Below are positions 53,028 to 62,135 of a stretch of DNA of 64,000 nucleotides, piece by piece. Both the position numbers and the translations under genes were made by a program. Source of the stretch: Lentisphaerota bacterium (GTDB lineage Bacteria > Verrucomicrobiota > Kiritimatiellia > UBA8416 > JAIOPI01); the NCBI GenBank assembly GCA_021413965.1, contig JAIOPI010000033.1:62001-126000 (forward strand), written 5' to 3'. The stretch's first letter is position 1. Each line of letters opens with the position of its first letter. The notes beneath the pieces were generated by a model, which worked only from the letters and a program-made list of their open reading frames with translations, was not told the DNA's origin and did no database searches.

Positions 53028-53132
53028 TGAGCCGCGCTCCTTCGGGTGCTCATGCCACGCCTTCCAGCTGCACGCGATTGTCCGCCGCCAGACCGTGTTA
53101 AAACCATCGCGCCGGCGCGTACGCCCACGCCG

Positions 53133-56100
53133 TTACTTCACGATGATGAAGAGGCCACTCGGCGGCAGGGGGCCCCGGCCGCCCGCCTGGACCGTGCCGC
53201 CGTAGGCGCCCATGTCGACCGGGCACGGATCGCCCAGCAGGTCGCCGCACGGATCGGCCGGATCGCCGGCGTCGATGCAGGGGCTGGTCACCTCATCGAT
53301 CACGATCCCGGCCGGCGTCCAACGCCCGCTGGCAGACTTGAGGTGGAAGTCTCCTCCCGCGCTGTTCGCAAACAGCGGATCGGCCGAAAGAATTCCCGCC
53401 AACTGGGTCAAGACGCCGCCGCCGCGCTCGTACAGCCACGGCGTGCCCTGATCGACATCGCTGTAGCTCAGCGTCATGCGCCCGCCGTTCTGCACGCAGA
53501 TCTCAGACCCGCCGCCATCGTTCGCCTGCAAGGTATGGTTGTCCCACAGGATGCAGTTGCGCAGGATCACGGGCGCCTGCGCGCTCGCGTCGTAAACCTG
53601 GATCCCGCCGCCCTGGCGCTTCGCGGTGTTGCCGGTAATGGTGCAGTTGAGAACCTGCGTTCCCGGCGCGCCCGAGATCTGCAGGCCGGCCCCGTCGTAG
53701 TTCACCGTCGTGTTGCCCGCAAACACGCAGTTGCGGATGGTGGGCGCGGGAAGTCCCGTCACGTTCAACCCGCCGCCGCCTGCCGCGACGCCGCCGTTGT
53801 TGATGAAGTGGCAGTGTTCAACAACCGACGCCGAGTTGCCAAGATGCAGCCCCGCCCCGGCACCCGAGGCAGAATTGCCGCGGAATTCGCAATTCGCGAT
53901 CACCATGGCGCCGCCGACCACCTGCATGCCGCCCCCGTAATCGCTGCTGCCGCCGGTGATCGTGAAGCCATCGATCCTCGCCTCGGCTGCACCCGTCACC
54001 ACGCGCCCGCCGCCCGAGAGCGTGGTCTTGTATGTCACCCAGTCGCGCTCGGCCAGCTGGCTCATGCCCGCCGTGAACCCCCCGTAGAGGGAAACCCCGT
54101 TGCTGAACACGACCGGCCCGGGGTACGTCGCCCAGGCCACCCAGATCTCGTCGCCGCTGTGCGCGTGCGCCATGGCCGACGCCACGTTCGCGTACGCATC
54201 CGCCCAGCTGGACCCGTTGTTCGCCCCGGACGCGAGTTCGTCAACGTACTTGCGATTGTCATCGAGTATCGTGTAGGTGTGCCGGCTTGTCCCGCCGAGG
54301 CTGGCGCCCACCGGCGCGTACAGATCCACGCTGACCGTTTCCGCATCCTCCGCCAGCGCGTCGTCGAACACCTTGAGCGCGATCTGCCGCGTGGTTTCGC
54401 CCACGGCAAAGGTGAGCGTGCCCGGCGTCAGCCCGTAATCGACGGCCGGCGTTGCCGTCCCGCCCGTGGCTGAAAACTGCACGCTGACCGGCGCGGCGGA
54501 CAGGCGATTGAGGACCACCGCCACCATCACCGGCGTGACGTTTTCCATCCCACTCGACGACGCCTGCTGGAAGGACACGGTGACCGGCGCGTCGTCGTCC
54601 AGAATCGTGATCGTGTGCGTGGCGATCGGGCCGAGGGTGACGTTGGTCGGATTCGACAGCGTCAGCACGATGGTGCGCGGCGCGTTGGGCGCGCCGTTGG
54701 GCAGCACGGTGACGTTGACCACCTGCTGCCCCGTGGCGGCATCGAACGTGAGCACGGCTGGGGTGAAGGTGAAATCCGTTCCCGCCGCGGCGGTCCCGCC
54801 CGTGACCGCGACCTGCACGGTGCCGGTGCCCTCGTACAGCCAGTTGCCGACGGCAACCCCCACCACGGCCGTTCCGGCCGATTCACTGACGTACGAGGCG
54901 GAGGTTTGAAACGCCACGGCATAGACCGGAGCGCCCTCGTACGCGCCCATATCGAACGATCCGCCCACGGGCTGCGGCCGCGCGGCCCCGCGGATATCGT
55001 CCGTCACGCCAAAGTCCACACCGGCATCGAAGACCGGGCTGCCACTGGTTGGCTGATATCCCGCAATCCCATAGGCCGCCCCGTTCGTGGCCACGGCCTG
55101 GGCCGCGCGGTTGGAGACGGCGTTGCCCCACACGTAAACCGTCTGTGCGCTGTTCGACGCAATCACGAACTGCAGATACTGGTTTGTATTGGGATTGAGG
55201 AAGCGCCCCGCCAACAGCCCCGCGGCCCACGCGGCCTGGCTGTCGGTCAGCGCGGTCTGGCCCCGCGCCGCATCGTAGACCGGCGCGCCGGTCCACACCC
55301 CGCCGGGGCCGCCCTCGAATTGCGGGTCCGCGTCGATATTGCCGGTGCCGCTGCGGCCGCCGCGCACGTCGCTGAAGAGCACGGCGGTGCTGCCGGGCGT
55401 GGACTCGGCGATCTCCGCCCCGCCGCCCGCCGCCACGTTGTTCCACAAGATGCTGTTCACGACCTGCACGGCCCCGTTGCCGCAGGCCAACCCGCCACCC
55501 GTGGCGGACGTGCGGTTCGCGGCGATGGTGCAGTGCCGGATGTTGAAGCTCGCGGTCGAATACGCATTCAGCGCGCCGCCGGGCCCTGCCGATTCGTTGC
55601 CGACCAGCAGGCAGTTCTCGAACTCCGGAATGCCCGTGGCCCCCTGGTAGAACATGGCGGAGCCGCCGTACGACGGGTGCCCGCTCTCATTGCCCGCAAA
55701 CCGGCTCCGCCGGAACGTCGTCGAACTGTCCGCGCTGAATGACGCCCCGCCATAGCTGGCGCTGCGATTGCCGCTGATGACACAGTCGTCAAAGGCGAAA
55801 CTGTCGACGTTGACGAAGGCCCCGCCGGTGCCCGTGGCGGCATTGTCGGCAAACACGCAGTGGCGGTTGGTCACGAGGCACGTGAGCCGGCTCTGGGTCC
55901 AGTACACGCCGCCCCCGCTCGACCCCGCGGTATTTCCCACAAAGGTGCAGCGCTCGACCAGCCCGCTGACACTGGCTCCATAGGCCACGCCGCCCCCGGC
56001 GCTCGCGCGGTTACCCGCAAAGACGGAGTCCCGAATCGCCACCAGGCCGCTGGCCCAATGGAGCGCGCCGCCGTAGCTGGCCGAGTTGTTGCGAAAGATG

Positions 56101-59100
56101 CAGTTGCTGATCGTCACCTGGCTGCCGACCCCAAGTTCGGTCAGGGCCCCGCCGTAATTCACCGCCGTGTTGTTGTCGAAGGTGCAGTTGCGGATGACGG
56201 CGGCCACGCCATCCACGACCATGCCGCCGCCATTGCCCGCCGAAGCCCCGTTGGTGATGACAAACCCGTCCAGCGCGGCGTTGTTGGTGGCGGAGATGAC
56301 CCGCCGCACCCCCTGGCCGTCCAGCAGGGAGGGGTGGGCGTTCCAGTCCCGCGCGGCCGGCGTCCCCTCCCACCCGCCGAAGCCGCCGTAGAGATTCACG
56401 CCGGGCTTCATCGGGTAGGTCGCCCCACCCGCGTAGGTGCCCTGCGCCACCCAGATCTCGTCGCCGCTCACGGCCTGGGCCAGCGCCTGCGCCAGATCGA
56501 CGCGCGCATTGAACCAGTCCAGCCCCGTGTTGGCCCCGGTCGCGTTGTCGTTCACGTAAATCACCTGCCCGGCCTGGCCATGGTAGAAAGAGGCCGTGAC
56601 CCCCTTTGGCGCATTCATCAACACCGATGTTGTCGTGTTGGTGCCGGTTGCCGCGCCCGTCCAGCGCCCGAACGGCACGTCCGTGGCCGGCACGGCCGTC
56701 AGCGCCGCCATCGTCCCGGCATCCAGGTAGGTCCCCGAGGACGGCAGCACCGACCCGAATCCCGCATCCGGCCACACCGTCCACGTCAACGCGTACTGCG
56801 TCTTGAATTGCGCCACCAGATTGGTGCCGGCCGTGCCCGTCGTGAAGAGCCGCTGCGTGGCGGTGCTGCCGTCCTCCCACCGGATGAACACGTACCGCAC
56901 GCTGCCGACATCCTGCGTGGGCGCCACGGACACGCTGTGCACGTCGCCCGGCTGCCAGCTGAACATGTTGGTGGTCCAGGTCGTGCCATCGACATCGATG
57001 TCACGTCCCGCCGGGGTGCTGTACACGCGCACGACGGTCCCGGTGGGGGCAAACTGCGCGATGCCGTGGTGAGCCTGGTTCATGGTCACGCCGGCCTGGG
57101 GGTTGGTGCCCGTCACCGTGCCCGCCCAATTCGTGAACACCCAGCCGCTAGCCGCCACCGCCTCGGCCCCAACGGCCGCGCTCAGCTCATACCAGACGCC
57201 GCCCGGGGGCATGACCGTCCCCGCCGACGCCACGGGTTCGACGGCCGTGGTCCACAACATCTGCGTCGAAAAGGCCGCCGTGAGCGTCGTGCCGTTGATC
57301 AACCCCGTCACGCTGTGGACCTGCGCCCCGCCATCGGACCAGGCGCTGAAGAGGAACTGTGTGCCGGCGCCGCCCGCGAGCGGACTGGACACCGCGATGG
57401 TGTGCACGCTGTTCGTCTTCCACACCAGCGCGCGCGGCGCGGCGGAGGTCGTGGCATCGGCCTGCACGGCCAGGCCGGCCGGACTGGTCTGCAGCGTGTA
57501 CGTCACGGTGGGCACGGTCACCTCGTACGCGCCCATCTCGAAGCCCTCGTTGAGCGGCCGCACGGTGTCCGTCAGGTCATTCGTCACGCCGACATTCACC
57601 CCCGCATCGATGACGGGGCTCAGGATCTGCGGGCGGTAGTTCTGGATCTGAAACGCGTCACCCGCCTGGGCGATGGACGCGCCGACACGATTGGTCAGCG
57701 CATGCCCCCAGACATACAGCGTGTCCGTGCTGTTGGACGCAATCGCGAACTGCAGGTCCTGCGAGAGGTCCGGATTGACCGTCAGCCCGCGATACGCATT
57801 GACAGCCCAGCCGGCGCCGCTCGCCGTCAGCATCGTCTGCGCGGTGCCCGGCAGAAAAGGCCCGACCAAGGTCCATGTGCCCGCCGGTCCGCCGCTGAAC
57901 AGCGGGTCGGCGTCGAGATTCTGGATGCCCGGGCCGCTCCACCCGCCCTGGACATCGGAGTAGCTCAGGCCGACGGTCCCGGCCTGGTTGGCATAGACTT
58001 GTGCGCCACCGCCGCTCGCCATGTTGGTCCAGACCACGCAGTTGGTGATGCCGAAGAATGCCGTGCCCCCGATGTGGTAAATCGCGCCGCCCTGGGTGCC
58101 CGAGCGGTTGCCCGCCAGGGTGCTGTGGCGCAGGGTGAAGCGCGCATTCGAATAGAAATACAGGGCGCCGCCCGGCCCGGCCGTGACGTTGCCGGCGAAC
58201 AGGCAGTTCTCGTAGGACGGAAACACGGTCGTGCCCTGGTAGTACGTGGCCCCGCCGCCGTTCAAGGCCTCGTTGCCGGCGAACACGCAGCGCCGGATCA
58301 CGGTCTCATTGTCCGCGCCAAAGATCGCGCCCGCCCAGGACGCCGTGCGATTGCCGCTGAACACGCAATCCTCCAGCGTGTACGCATCGGCCCCGACGAA
58401 GGCGCCGCCCCAGCCGTTGGCGCCGCTTGCCACGTTGTGGACGAAGACGCAGCGCTGGAACAGGGCCAGGCAATTGGCCCGCGATCCGCTGTAGACCGCG
58501 CCACCCCCGCTGGCCGCCGCCGAATTGCCCAGAAAGACCGAATCGGCAATCGTGCCGGTCAGGGCCAGGGGGTACAGGGCGCCGCCCCCGCTGGTCGCGC
58601 TGTTGCCAATGAACCGGCAGACGCTTACGGTCGTGCTGCCGGCGGCCCAGTACACCGCCCCGCCGAACGCGGCGCTGTTGTCTCGAAAGACGCAATTGCT
58701 GATCGCGATCTCGCTGCCCGCGCCGGTCTGGGCCAGGGCGCCGCCGTAGCCCGTGCCGCCGCTGGCCTGGTTGTTCACAAACAGGCAGTTGCGCACGCTC
58801 ATCCCCGGGCCGCTCGACAGCAGCCCGCCGCCCGCCTGCCCCGCGGCCAGCCCGTTCGTCACCACGAAACCGTCCAGCACGGCGTTGGTGGTGCCGAGCA
58901 GGACGCGCCGGATGCCGAGCCCGGTCAGCAGCGTGGGGTTGGCATTCCAGTCGCGCGCGGCGAGGGACGTCATGGTATTGGCGAAGCCGCCGTAAACCAC
59001 CACGCCCGGCTTGAGCTGCAGCGTGACGGCGCCGGCATACGTGCCACGCGCCACCCATAATTCGTCGCCGCTCGACGCCGCCGTGAGCGCCGTCGCCATG

Positions 59101-59273
59101 GCGCTGTAGGCGTTCGCCCAACTGCTGCCGTTGGCGGCGCCGCCAGCCACCGCGGCATCGACATAGCGCACGCCGGCATGCCCCGCCCGCACCAGCCCGA
59201 ACAGCACGCTCCCCACCAGCACCAGCACCCGCATGCCAACGCCACCCGCCCGCATCTGTCCACTAGCTGCCAT
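53133..59273 (-). CDS. Giant secreted beta-helix protein with three homologous modules and Calx-beta domains
   Basis: A 2046-residue exported protein. ATG 59273 has GGAGG seven bases upstream; the hydrophobic signal segment MRVLVLVGSVLFGLVRAGHA follows. Module 1 (about 38-585, RYVDAAVAGG to MGAYE) is a beta-helix with repeated NCVFRDNSA- and GNSATSGGGA-type turns. Then come InlB-type bacterial repeats (about 588-900, FLFSAWSDGGAQ and RWEDGST). Module 2 (about 905-1450) repeats the same beta-helix plan. Two Calx-beta domains (about 1455-1560 and 1562-1670) follow. Module 3 (about 1675-2046, KYVDELASGANNGSSWADAY to SPCIDAGDPADPC) ends in GLFIIVK. There is no LPXTG, PEP-CTERM or autotransporter barrel. 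It is probably a surface adhesin or polysaccharide-binding protein. Confidence 0.85.
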   Translation of the reverse strand: MAASGQMRAGGVGMRVLVLVGSVLFGLVRAGHAGVRYVDAAVAGGAANGSSWANAYSAMATALTAASSGDELWVARGTYAGAVTLQLKPGVVVYGGFANTMTSLAARDWNANPTLLTGLGIRRVLLGTTNAVLDGFVVTNGLAAGQAGGGLLSSGPGMSVRNCLFVNNQASGGTGYGGALAQTGAGSEIAISNCVFRDNSAAFGGAVYWAAGSTTVSVCRFIGNSATSGGGALYPLALTGTIADSVFLGNSAAASGGGAVYSGSRANCLALFQRCVFVHNVASGANGWGGAFVGADAYTLEDCVFSGNRTASWAGAIFGADNETVIRRCVFAGNEALNGGGATYYQGTTVFPSYENCLFAGNVTAGPGGALYFYSNARFTLRHSTLAGNRSGTQGGAIYHIGGTAFFGITNCVVWTNMASGGGAQVYANQAGTVGLSYSDVQGGWSGPGIQNLDADPLFSGGPAGTWTLVGPFLPGTAQTMLTASGAGWAVNAYRGLTVNPDLSQDLQFAIASNSTDTLYVWGHALTNRVGASIAQAGDAFQIQNYRPQILSPVIDAGVNVGVTNDLTDTVRPLNEGFEMGAYEVTVPTVTYTLQTSPAGLAVQADATTSAAPRALVWKTNSVHTIAVSSPLAGGAGTQFLFSAWSDGGAQVHSVTGLINGTTLTAAFSTQMLWTTAVEPVASAGTVMPPGGVWYELSAAVGAEAVAASGWVFTNWAGTVTGTNPQAGVTMNQAHHGIAQFAPTGTVVRVYSTPAGRDIDVDGTTWTTNMFSWQPGDVHSVSVAPTQDVGSVRYVFIRWEDGSTATQRLFTTGTAGTNLVAQFKTQYALTWTVWPDAGFGSVLPSSGTYLDAGTMAALTAVPATDVPFGRWTGAATGTNTTTSVLMNAPKGVTASFYHGQAGQVIYVNDNATGANTGLDWFNARVDLAQALAQAVSGDEIWVAQGTYAGGATYPMKPGVNLYGGFGGWEGTPAARDWNAHPSLLDGQGVRRVISATNNAALDGFVITNGASAGNGGGMVVDGVAAVIRNCTFDNNTAVNYGGALTELGVGSQVTISNCIFRNNSASYGGALHWASGLVAIRDSVFAGNRASAGGGVAYGASVSGLVERCTFVGNTAGSSGGGVYWTQSRLTCLVTNRHCVFADNAATGTGGAFVNVDSFAFDDCVISGNRSASYGGASFSADSSTTFRRSRFAGNESGHPSYGGSAMFYQGATGIPEFENCLLVGNESAGPGGALNAYSTASFNIRHCTIAANRTSATGGGLACGNGAVQVVNSILWNNVAAGGGAEIAESTPGSTAVLFSDVRGGRSGTGNIDADPQFEGGPGGVWTGAPVYDAARGQTALTDSQAAWAAGLLAGRFLNPNTNQYLQFVIASNSAQTVYVWGNAVSNRAAQAVATNGAAYGIAGYQPTSGSPVFDAGVDFGVTDDIRGAARPQPVGGSFDMGAYEGAPVYAVAFQTSASYVSESAGTAVVGVAVGNWLYEGTGTVQVAVTGGTAAAGTDFTFTPAVLTFDAATGQQVVNVTVLPNGAPNAPRTIVLTLSNPTNVTLGPIATHTITILDDDAPVTVSFQQASSSGMENVTPVMVAVVLNRLSAAPVSVQFSATGGTATPAVDYGLTPGTLTFAVGETTRQIALKVFDDALAEDAETVSVDLYAPVGASLGGTSRHTYTILDDNRKYVDELASGANNGSSWADAYANVASAMAHAHSGDEIWVAWATYPGPVVFSNGVSLYGGFTAGMSQLAERDWVTYKTTLSGGGRVVTGAAEARIDGFTITGGSSDYGGGMQVVGGAMVIANCEFRGNSASGAGAGLHLGNSASVVEHCHFINNGGVAAGGGGLNVTGLPAPTIRNCVFAGNTTVNYDGAGLQISGAPGTQVLNCTITGNTAKRQGGGIQVYDASAQAPVILRNCILWDNHTLQANDGGGSEICVQNGGRMTLSYSDVDQGTPWLYERGGGVLTQLAGILSADPLFANSAGGDFHLKSASGRWTPAGIVIDEVTSPCIDAGDPADPCGDLLGDPCPVDMGAYGGTVQAGGRGPLPPSGLFIIVK

Positions 59274-59398
59274 GCCCACGCCTCCCCCCGACTATCGAAA
59301 AGTTCACAGCACCCGCACCGGGAACCCGGCACGTACGCTGGCTAACGCGGCGTTATGATACCCGACGAGCCCCCTCCCGGCGGTAAGGAAAGTACGGA

Positions 59399-59411
59399 AC
59401 GTTTCGCCGTG
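59399..59411. promoter_or_regulatory. GGCGAAAC motif upstream of the giant beta-helix gene
   Basis: On the minus strand this reads CACGGCGAAACGT, one mismatch from the site at 17372-17384. A TATCAT (-10-like, 59360-59355 on the minus strand) lies about 40 bases closer to ATG 59273 but lacks a -35, which would suit activator-dependent transcription. CCGTGCG/CGCACGG (59407-59413 and 59427-59433) also form a hairpin across it. Confidence 0.3.
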
Positions 59412-59442
59412 CGGCATGTATTTTTTCGCACGGACAGGGCCG

Positions 59443-60480
59443 CTAGCGCCAGAGCGCTTCGGCCAGGCGCAAATCCTCGAGGGCATCGGCCCCGGGACTC
59501 AGCCCCGGCTGGCCCGTCGCCACGTCGCGGACAAAGGCCTCGGATTGGCGGCGGAAGGACCAACTCCACGGGGCTTGCGGCGCAACCCGTTCCTGCACCT
59601 CGCCCGCCCGATACAACTCCACCCGGGCCGGCACGTTCCGCAGCATCGGCGGCGGCGTCCACACCGTCAGCCGCCCGTGCGCGAAGACGATCTCCGTCAC
59701 TTCGTCCCAGCCACGATTGGACACGCGGCCGACTTCGAGCGTGGCGCTGAAATCGCCGAAATCCAGCACGGCCAACTGGGCCGCCGGATTCCCCATGCGC
59801 GCATACGCCACGCGCGGCGTCTTCCCGAACAGGAATCGCAGCAGGTTGGTGTTGTGCGAGTAGGTATTAACGAACGCCGCAAACGGCTTGGCGGCGTCCG
59901 GAGGGAGCCATTCCGGTGCGGTTGGCCAGCCCGCGTCAGGATAGGTGACGCGCTCCTCCGTCACGACGTGCCCGTCCACGCGGCAGAAGGAATCCCCCAT
60001 GTAACAGTGCGCGCGGGCGGACAGCACCGGCCCGAGTGCGCCGGTCGCCTGCGCGTCATCCAGCAGGCGCTTCGCGGCTTGTACGCCCTCGTCGTGGCGC
60101 TTCATGTAACCCACCGCGTAGTGGACCCCCTGCGCCCGGGCACAGGCCACCAGGCGCTCCCCCTGTGCCACGGTCCCCGCCATGGGCTTCTCGGACAGCA
60201 CATGCTTGCCCGCCATCAGGCAGTCCAGCACGATCGGCCCCATGTGCGGCCGCGGCGTGACCACAACCACGGCATCGACCGCCGCATCCTGGAGCAACTC
60301 GGTGTGCGTGGCATAGGTGCGCGGGATGCCGAAGCGCGCCGCCACCCGCTGGCGCAGCTCCGGACGGCACTCGGCCAGGGCCACCACGCGGCACCCCTTG
60401 ACCTCCACCAGGTTCATCAAGTGGGCAAGCTGCCCCATGAACCCGGCTCCGACCATGCCAATGTTGATCGTGCGTTCCAC
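59443..60480 (-). CDS. Gfo/Idh/MocA-family oxidoreductase (2)
   Basis: A 345-residue NAD(P)-dependent oxidoreductase with Rossmann motif GMVGAGFMG near residue 10 and EKP in LSEKPMAGT near 98. The C-terminal alpha/beta domain includes FVNTYSHNTNLLRFLFG near 200. The start is GTG 60480 (GTGGAACGC), directly before INIGMVGAG. It is cytoplasmic. Its neighbours, a C-methyltransferase-type enzyme and an aminotransferase, suggest a nucleotide-sugar or surface-glycan pathway rather than catabolism, although either is possible. It is only distantly similar to the protein at 33368-34573. The 150-base gap upstream contains no recognised feature. Confidence 0.88.
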   Translation of the reverse strand: MERTINIGMVGAGFMGQLAHLMNLVEVKGCRVVALAECRPELRQRVAARFGIPRTYATHTELLQDAAVDAVVVVTPRPHMGPIVLDCLMAGKHVLSEKPMAGTVAQGERLVACARAQGVHYAVGYMKRHDEGVQAAKRLLDDAQATGALGPVLSARAHCYMGDSFCRVDGHVVTEERVTYPDAGWPTAPEWLPPDAAKPFAAFVNTYSHNTNLLRFLFGKTPRVAYARMGNPAAQLAVLDFGDFSATLEVGRVSNRGWDEVTEIVFAHGRLTVWTPPPMLRNVPARVELYRAGEVQERVAPQAPWSWSFRRQSEAFVRDVATGQPGLSPGADALEDLRLAEALWR

Positions 60481-60630
60481 CGGTTACGTACCGCCCATCT
60501 GCCGCCCGTCCACCCCCTGTAGGGGCCGCGCTGGCGCGGACCTGTTCACCGCGACCAGCCTCCGCCAGCGGAGTCCCTGCAGGCCGGCCAGCCCACCACC
60601 CACATGTCCGTGGTTTCCGATTCCCAGCAT

Positions 60631-61896
60631 TCACTTCGGCGGCGCGCTGTCGGCGCCGATCACGCGCACGTCGGGGCAGCAGGTCACGAAATGCCCGCCC
60701 TGCTCCAGGTACGCCCGGTTGCTGGCGACGATGCTGCGCGCATGCAGGTAGGCCAGGATGATGACGTAATCCGGCTTGCGCTCCATCAGCGTCCGCGTCG
60801 GCAGGACGGGGATCCGGTGGTAGGGAGAGAACCGGTTTACCTTCTGCGGATGGTCATCGAAAATGCAATCGATCAGGCCGCCCAGGCCAAACTGCACGAT
60901 AAGGGTCGGGCCGCTGCGCGCCGCCCCATAGGCGGCCACCGTGGCCCCGCGCCGGGTCCACTCCGCCCGCAGGCGGTCCATGTCCTGCCGGAGCCGCCCC
61001 AGGCGCGCGCCGAACTCCTGCAACGCCTCAGGGCGATCCAGGCCGCGCTCGCGCTCGAGCGCCAGGTGCGCCGCCACGGACGGCTGCACCGGACGCGGTC
61101 CGCCGCGGCGCTGGGCCGTGCCGATGATCGACCCCCGCTGGATCGACACCCGCTCCACGTCGATCAGTTCCATGCCGTGGCGGGCGAGGAACCGCTGCAT
61201 GGGCGCCACGGAGTGATGCGACATGTGCTCGTGGAAAATGGTGCCGAGCAGCACGTGGTCAACAATATCCAGCAGGTACTGGGCTTCAAACAGGAACACG
61301 CCGTCCGGCGCCAGCAGATCGTGGATGCTCTGCGCCATGGCGCCCATGTCCGGGGCGTGCGCGAACACGTTGAAGGCCGTCACCACGGAGGCGGGCCCAT
61401 GGCGCTCGACGATGCGTTTCGCCAGCGCGGGGGTCATGCCTTCCGGCACCGTCTCGATCCCGCTGGCGGTCGCCTCGGCGGCGATGTAGCGCACAGGATC
61501 CACGCCCAGCACCCGGTGGCCGCGGCGCTTGAACGGGCGCAGGAGGCTGCCGTCGTTGCTGCCGATATCCACGACCAGGCTGCCCGCGGGAGGGTGGTGG
61601 CGGGCGATCACGCTGGCCGCCACCGCTTCAAAATGGTCGAGGATGCCCTTGGTCTGCCCGGAGCGGTACGCGTAGTCTTCCCAAAGCACGGCCGGATCGA
61701 TGATGTCGAGAATTTGAACGTGGCCGCAATCACGGCACAGGTAAAGGTCGGTGGGATAGAGCGCGTCATCCGCGGGCGCCGCGCGCTCGGCCGCGTAGTG
61801 GCTGGCGAGGGGAATGGGCTCGAGTTTGACGACCAAGTCCAGGTTTCGGCCGAGGCACAGGCGGCAGTGGGACTGATGCGTGCAGCACACGTTCAT
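60631..61896 (-). CDS. SAM-dependent C-methyltransferase-type protein
   Basis: A 421-residue protein with the three-part architecture of sugar C-methyltransferases. A small zinc-binding N-terminal domain has paired cysteines (CRLC near residue 9 and CRDCGH near 55). A class I SAM-binding domain has motif VVDIGSNDGSLL near 110. The C-terminal domain has AAYGAARSGPTLIVQFGLG near 322 and YVIILAY near 385. In dTDP-sugar pathways such enzymes methylate a keto-sugar carbon. No signal peptide is present. ATG 61896 was chosen because the zinc motif starts right after it, although the ribosome site is weak; earlier in-frame ATGs give low-complexity extensions. Confidence 0.82.
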   Translation of the reverse strand: MNVCCTHQSHCRLCLGRNLDLVVKLEPIPLASHYAAERAAPADDALYPTDLYLCRDCGHVQILDIIDPAVLWEDYAYRSGQTKGILDHFEAVAASVIARHHPPAGSLVVDIGSNDGSLLRPFKRRGHRVLGVDPVRYIAAEATASGIETVPEGMTPALAKRIVERHGPASVVTAFNVFAHAPDMGAMAQSIHDLLAPDGVFLFEAQYLLDIVDHVLLGTIFHEHMSHHSVAPMQRFLARHGMELIDVERVSIQRGSIIGTAQRRGGPRPVQPSVAAHLALERERGLDRPEALQEFGARLGRLRQDMDRLRAEWTRRGATVAAYGAARSGPTLIVQFGLGGLIDCIFDDHPQKVNRFSPYHRIPVLPTRTLMERKPDYVIILAYLHARSIVASNRAYLEQGGHFVTCCPDVRVIGADSAPPK

Positions 61897-61984
61897 ACGT
61901 GGGGCATTCTTCGCCGTCCCGGACGCGGAAGTCAACCTCAACGCATGCCGCATGTCAGTTCCGGATGAAGGCGGACGCGCTTCC

Positions 61985-62062
61985 CATGGCGAAAACGTAC
62001 ACGCGGAGCCTGGACATTGCACCCGGAATAACGCTGTCATCGGATGCGGCGATGCGTACAAT
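61985..62062 (+). promoter_or_regulatory. Candidate promoter and GGCGAAAC operator for the dehydrogenase gene
   Basis: The 239-base divergent gap 61897-62135 holds CTGTCA (62034-62039) and TACAAT (62057-62062) with a 17-base spacer, a fair sigma-70-type promoter for the plus-strand gene. Upstream is CATGGCGAAAACGT (61985-61998), which differs from the site at 17372-17384 by one extra A. The placement would suit an activator. Confidence 0.35.
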
Positions 62063-62135
62063 GCGGCCCCTAGGTGGGGGTGGCCGGTCATCATGAAATC
62101 CGGCCCCACCGGCGATTGACGGCGACGAGACTGAT

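Noticed and set aside
55860-59060. A 1066-codon open frame on the plus strand opposite the giant beta-helix gene
   Set aside because: It is a GC-rich shadow: its translation is Arg/Pro/Ala/His-rich with no domain, ribosome site or signal, while the minus strand has clear modules.
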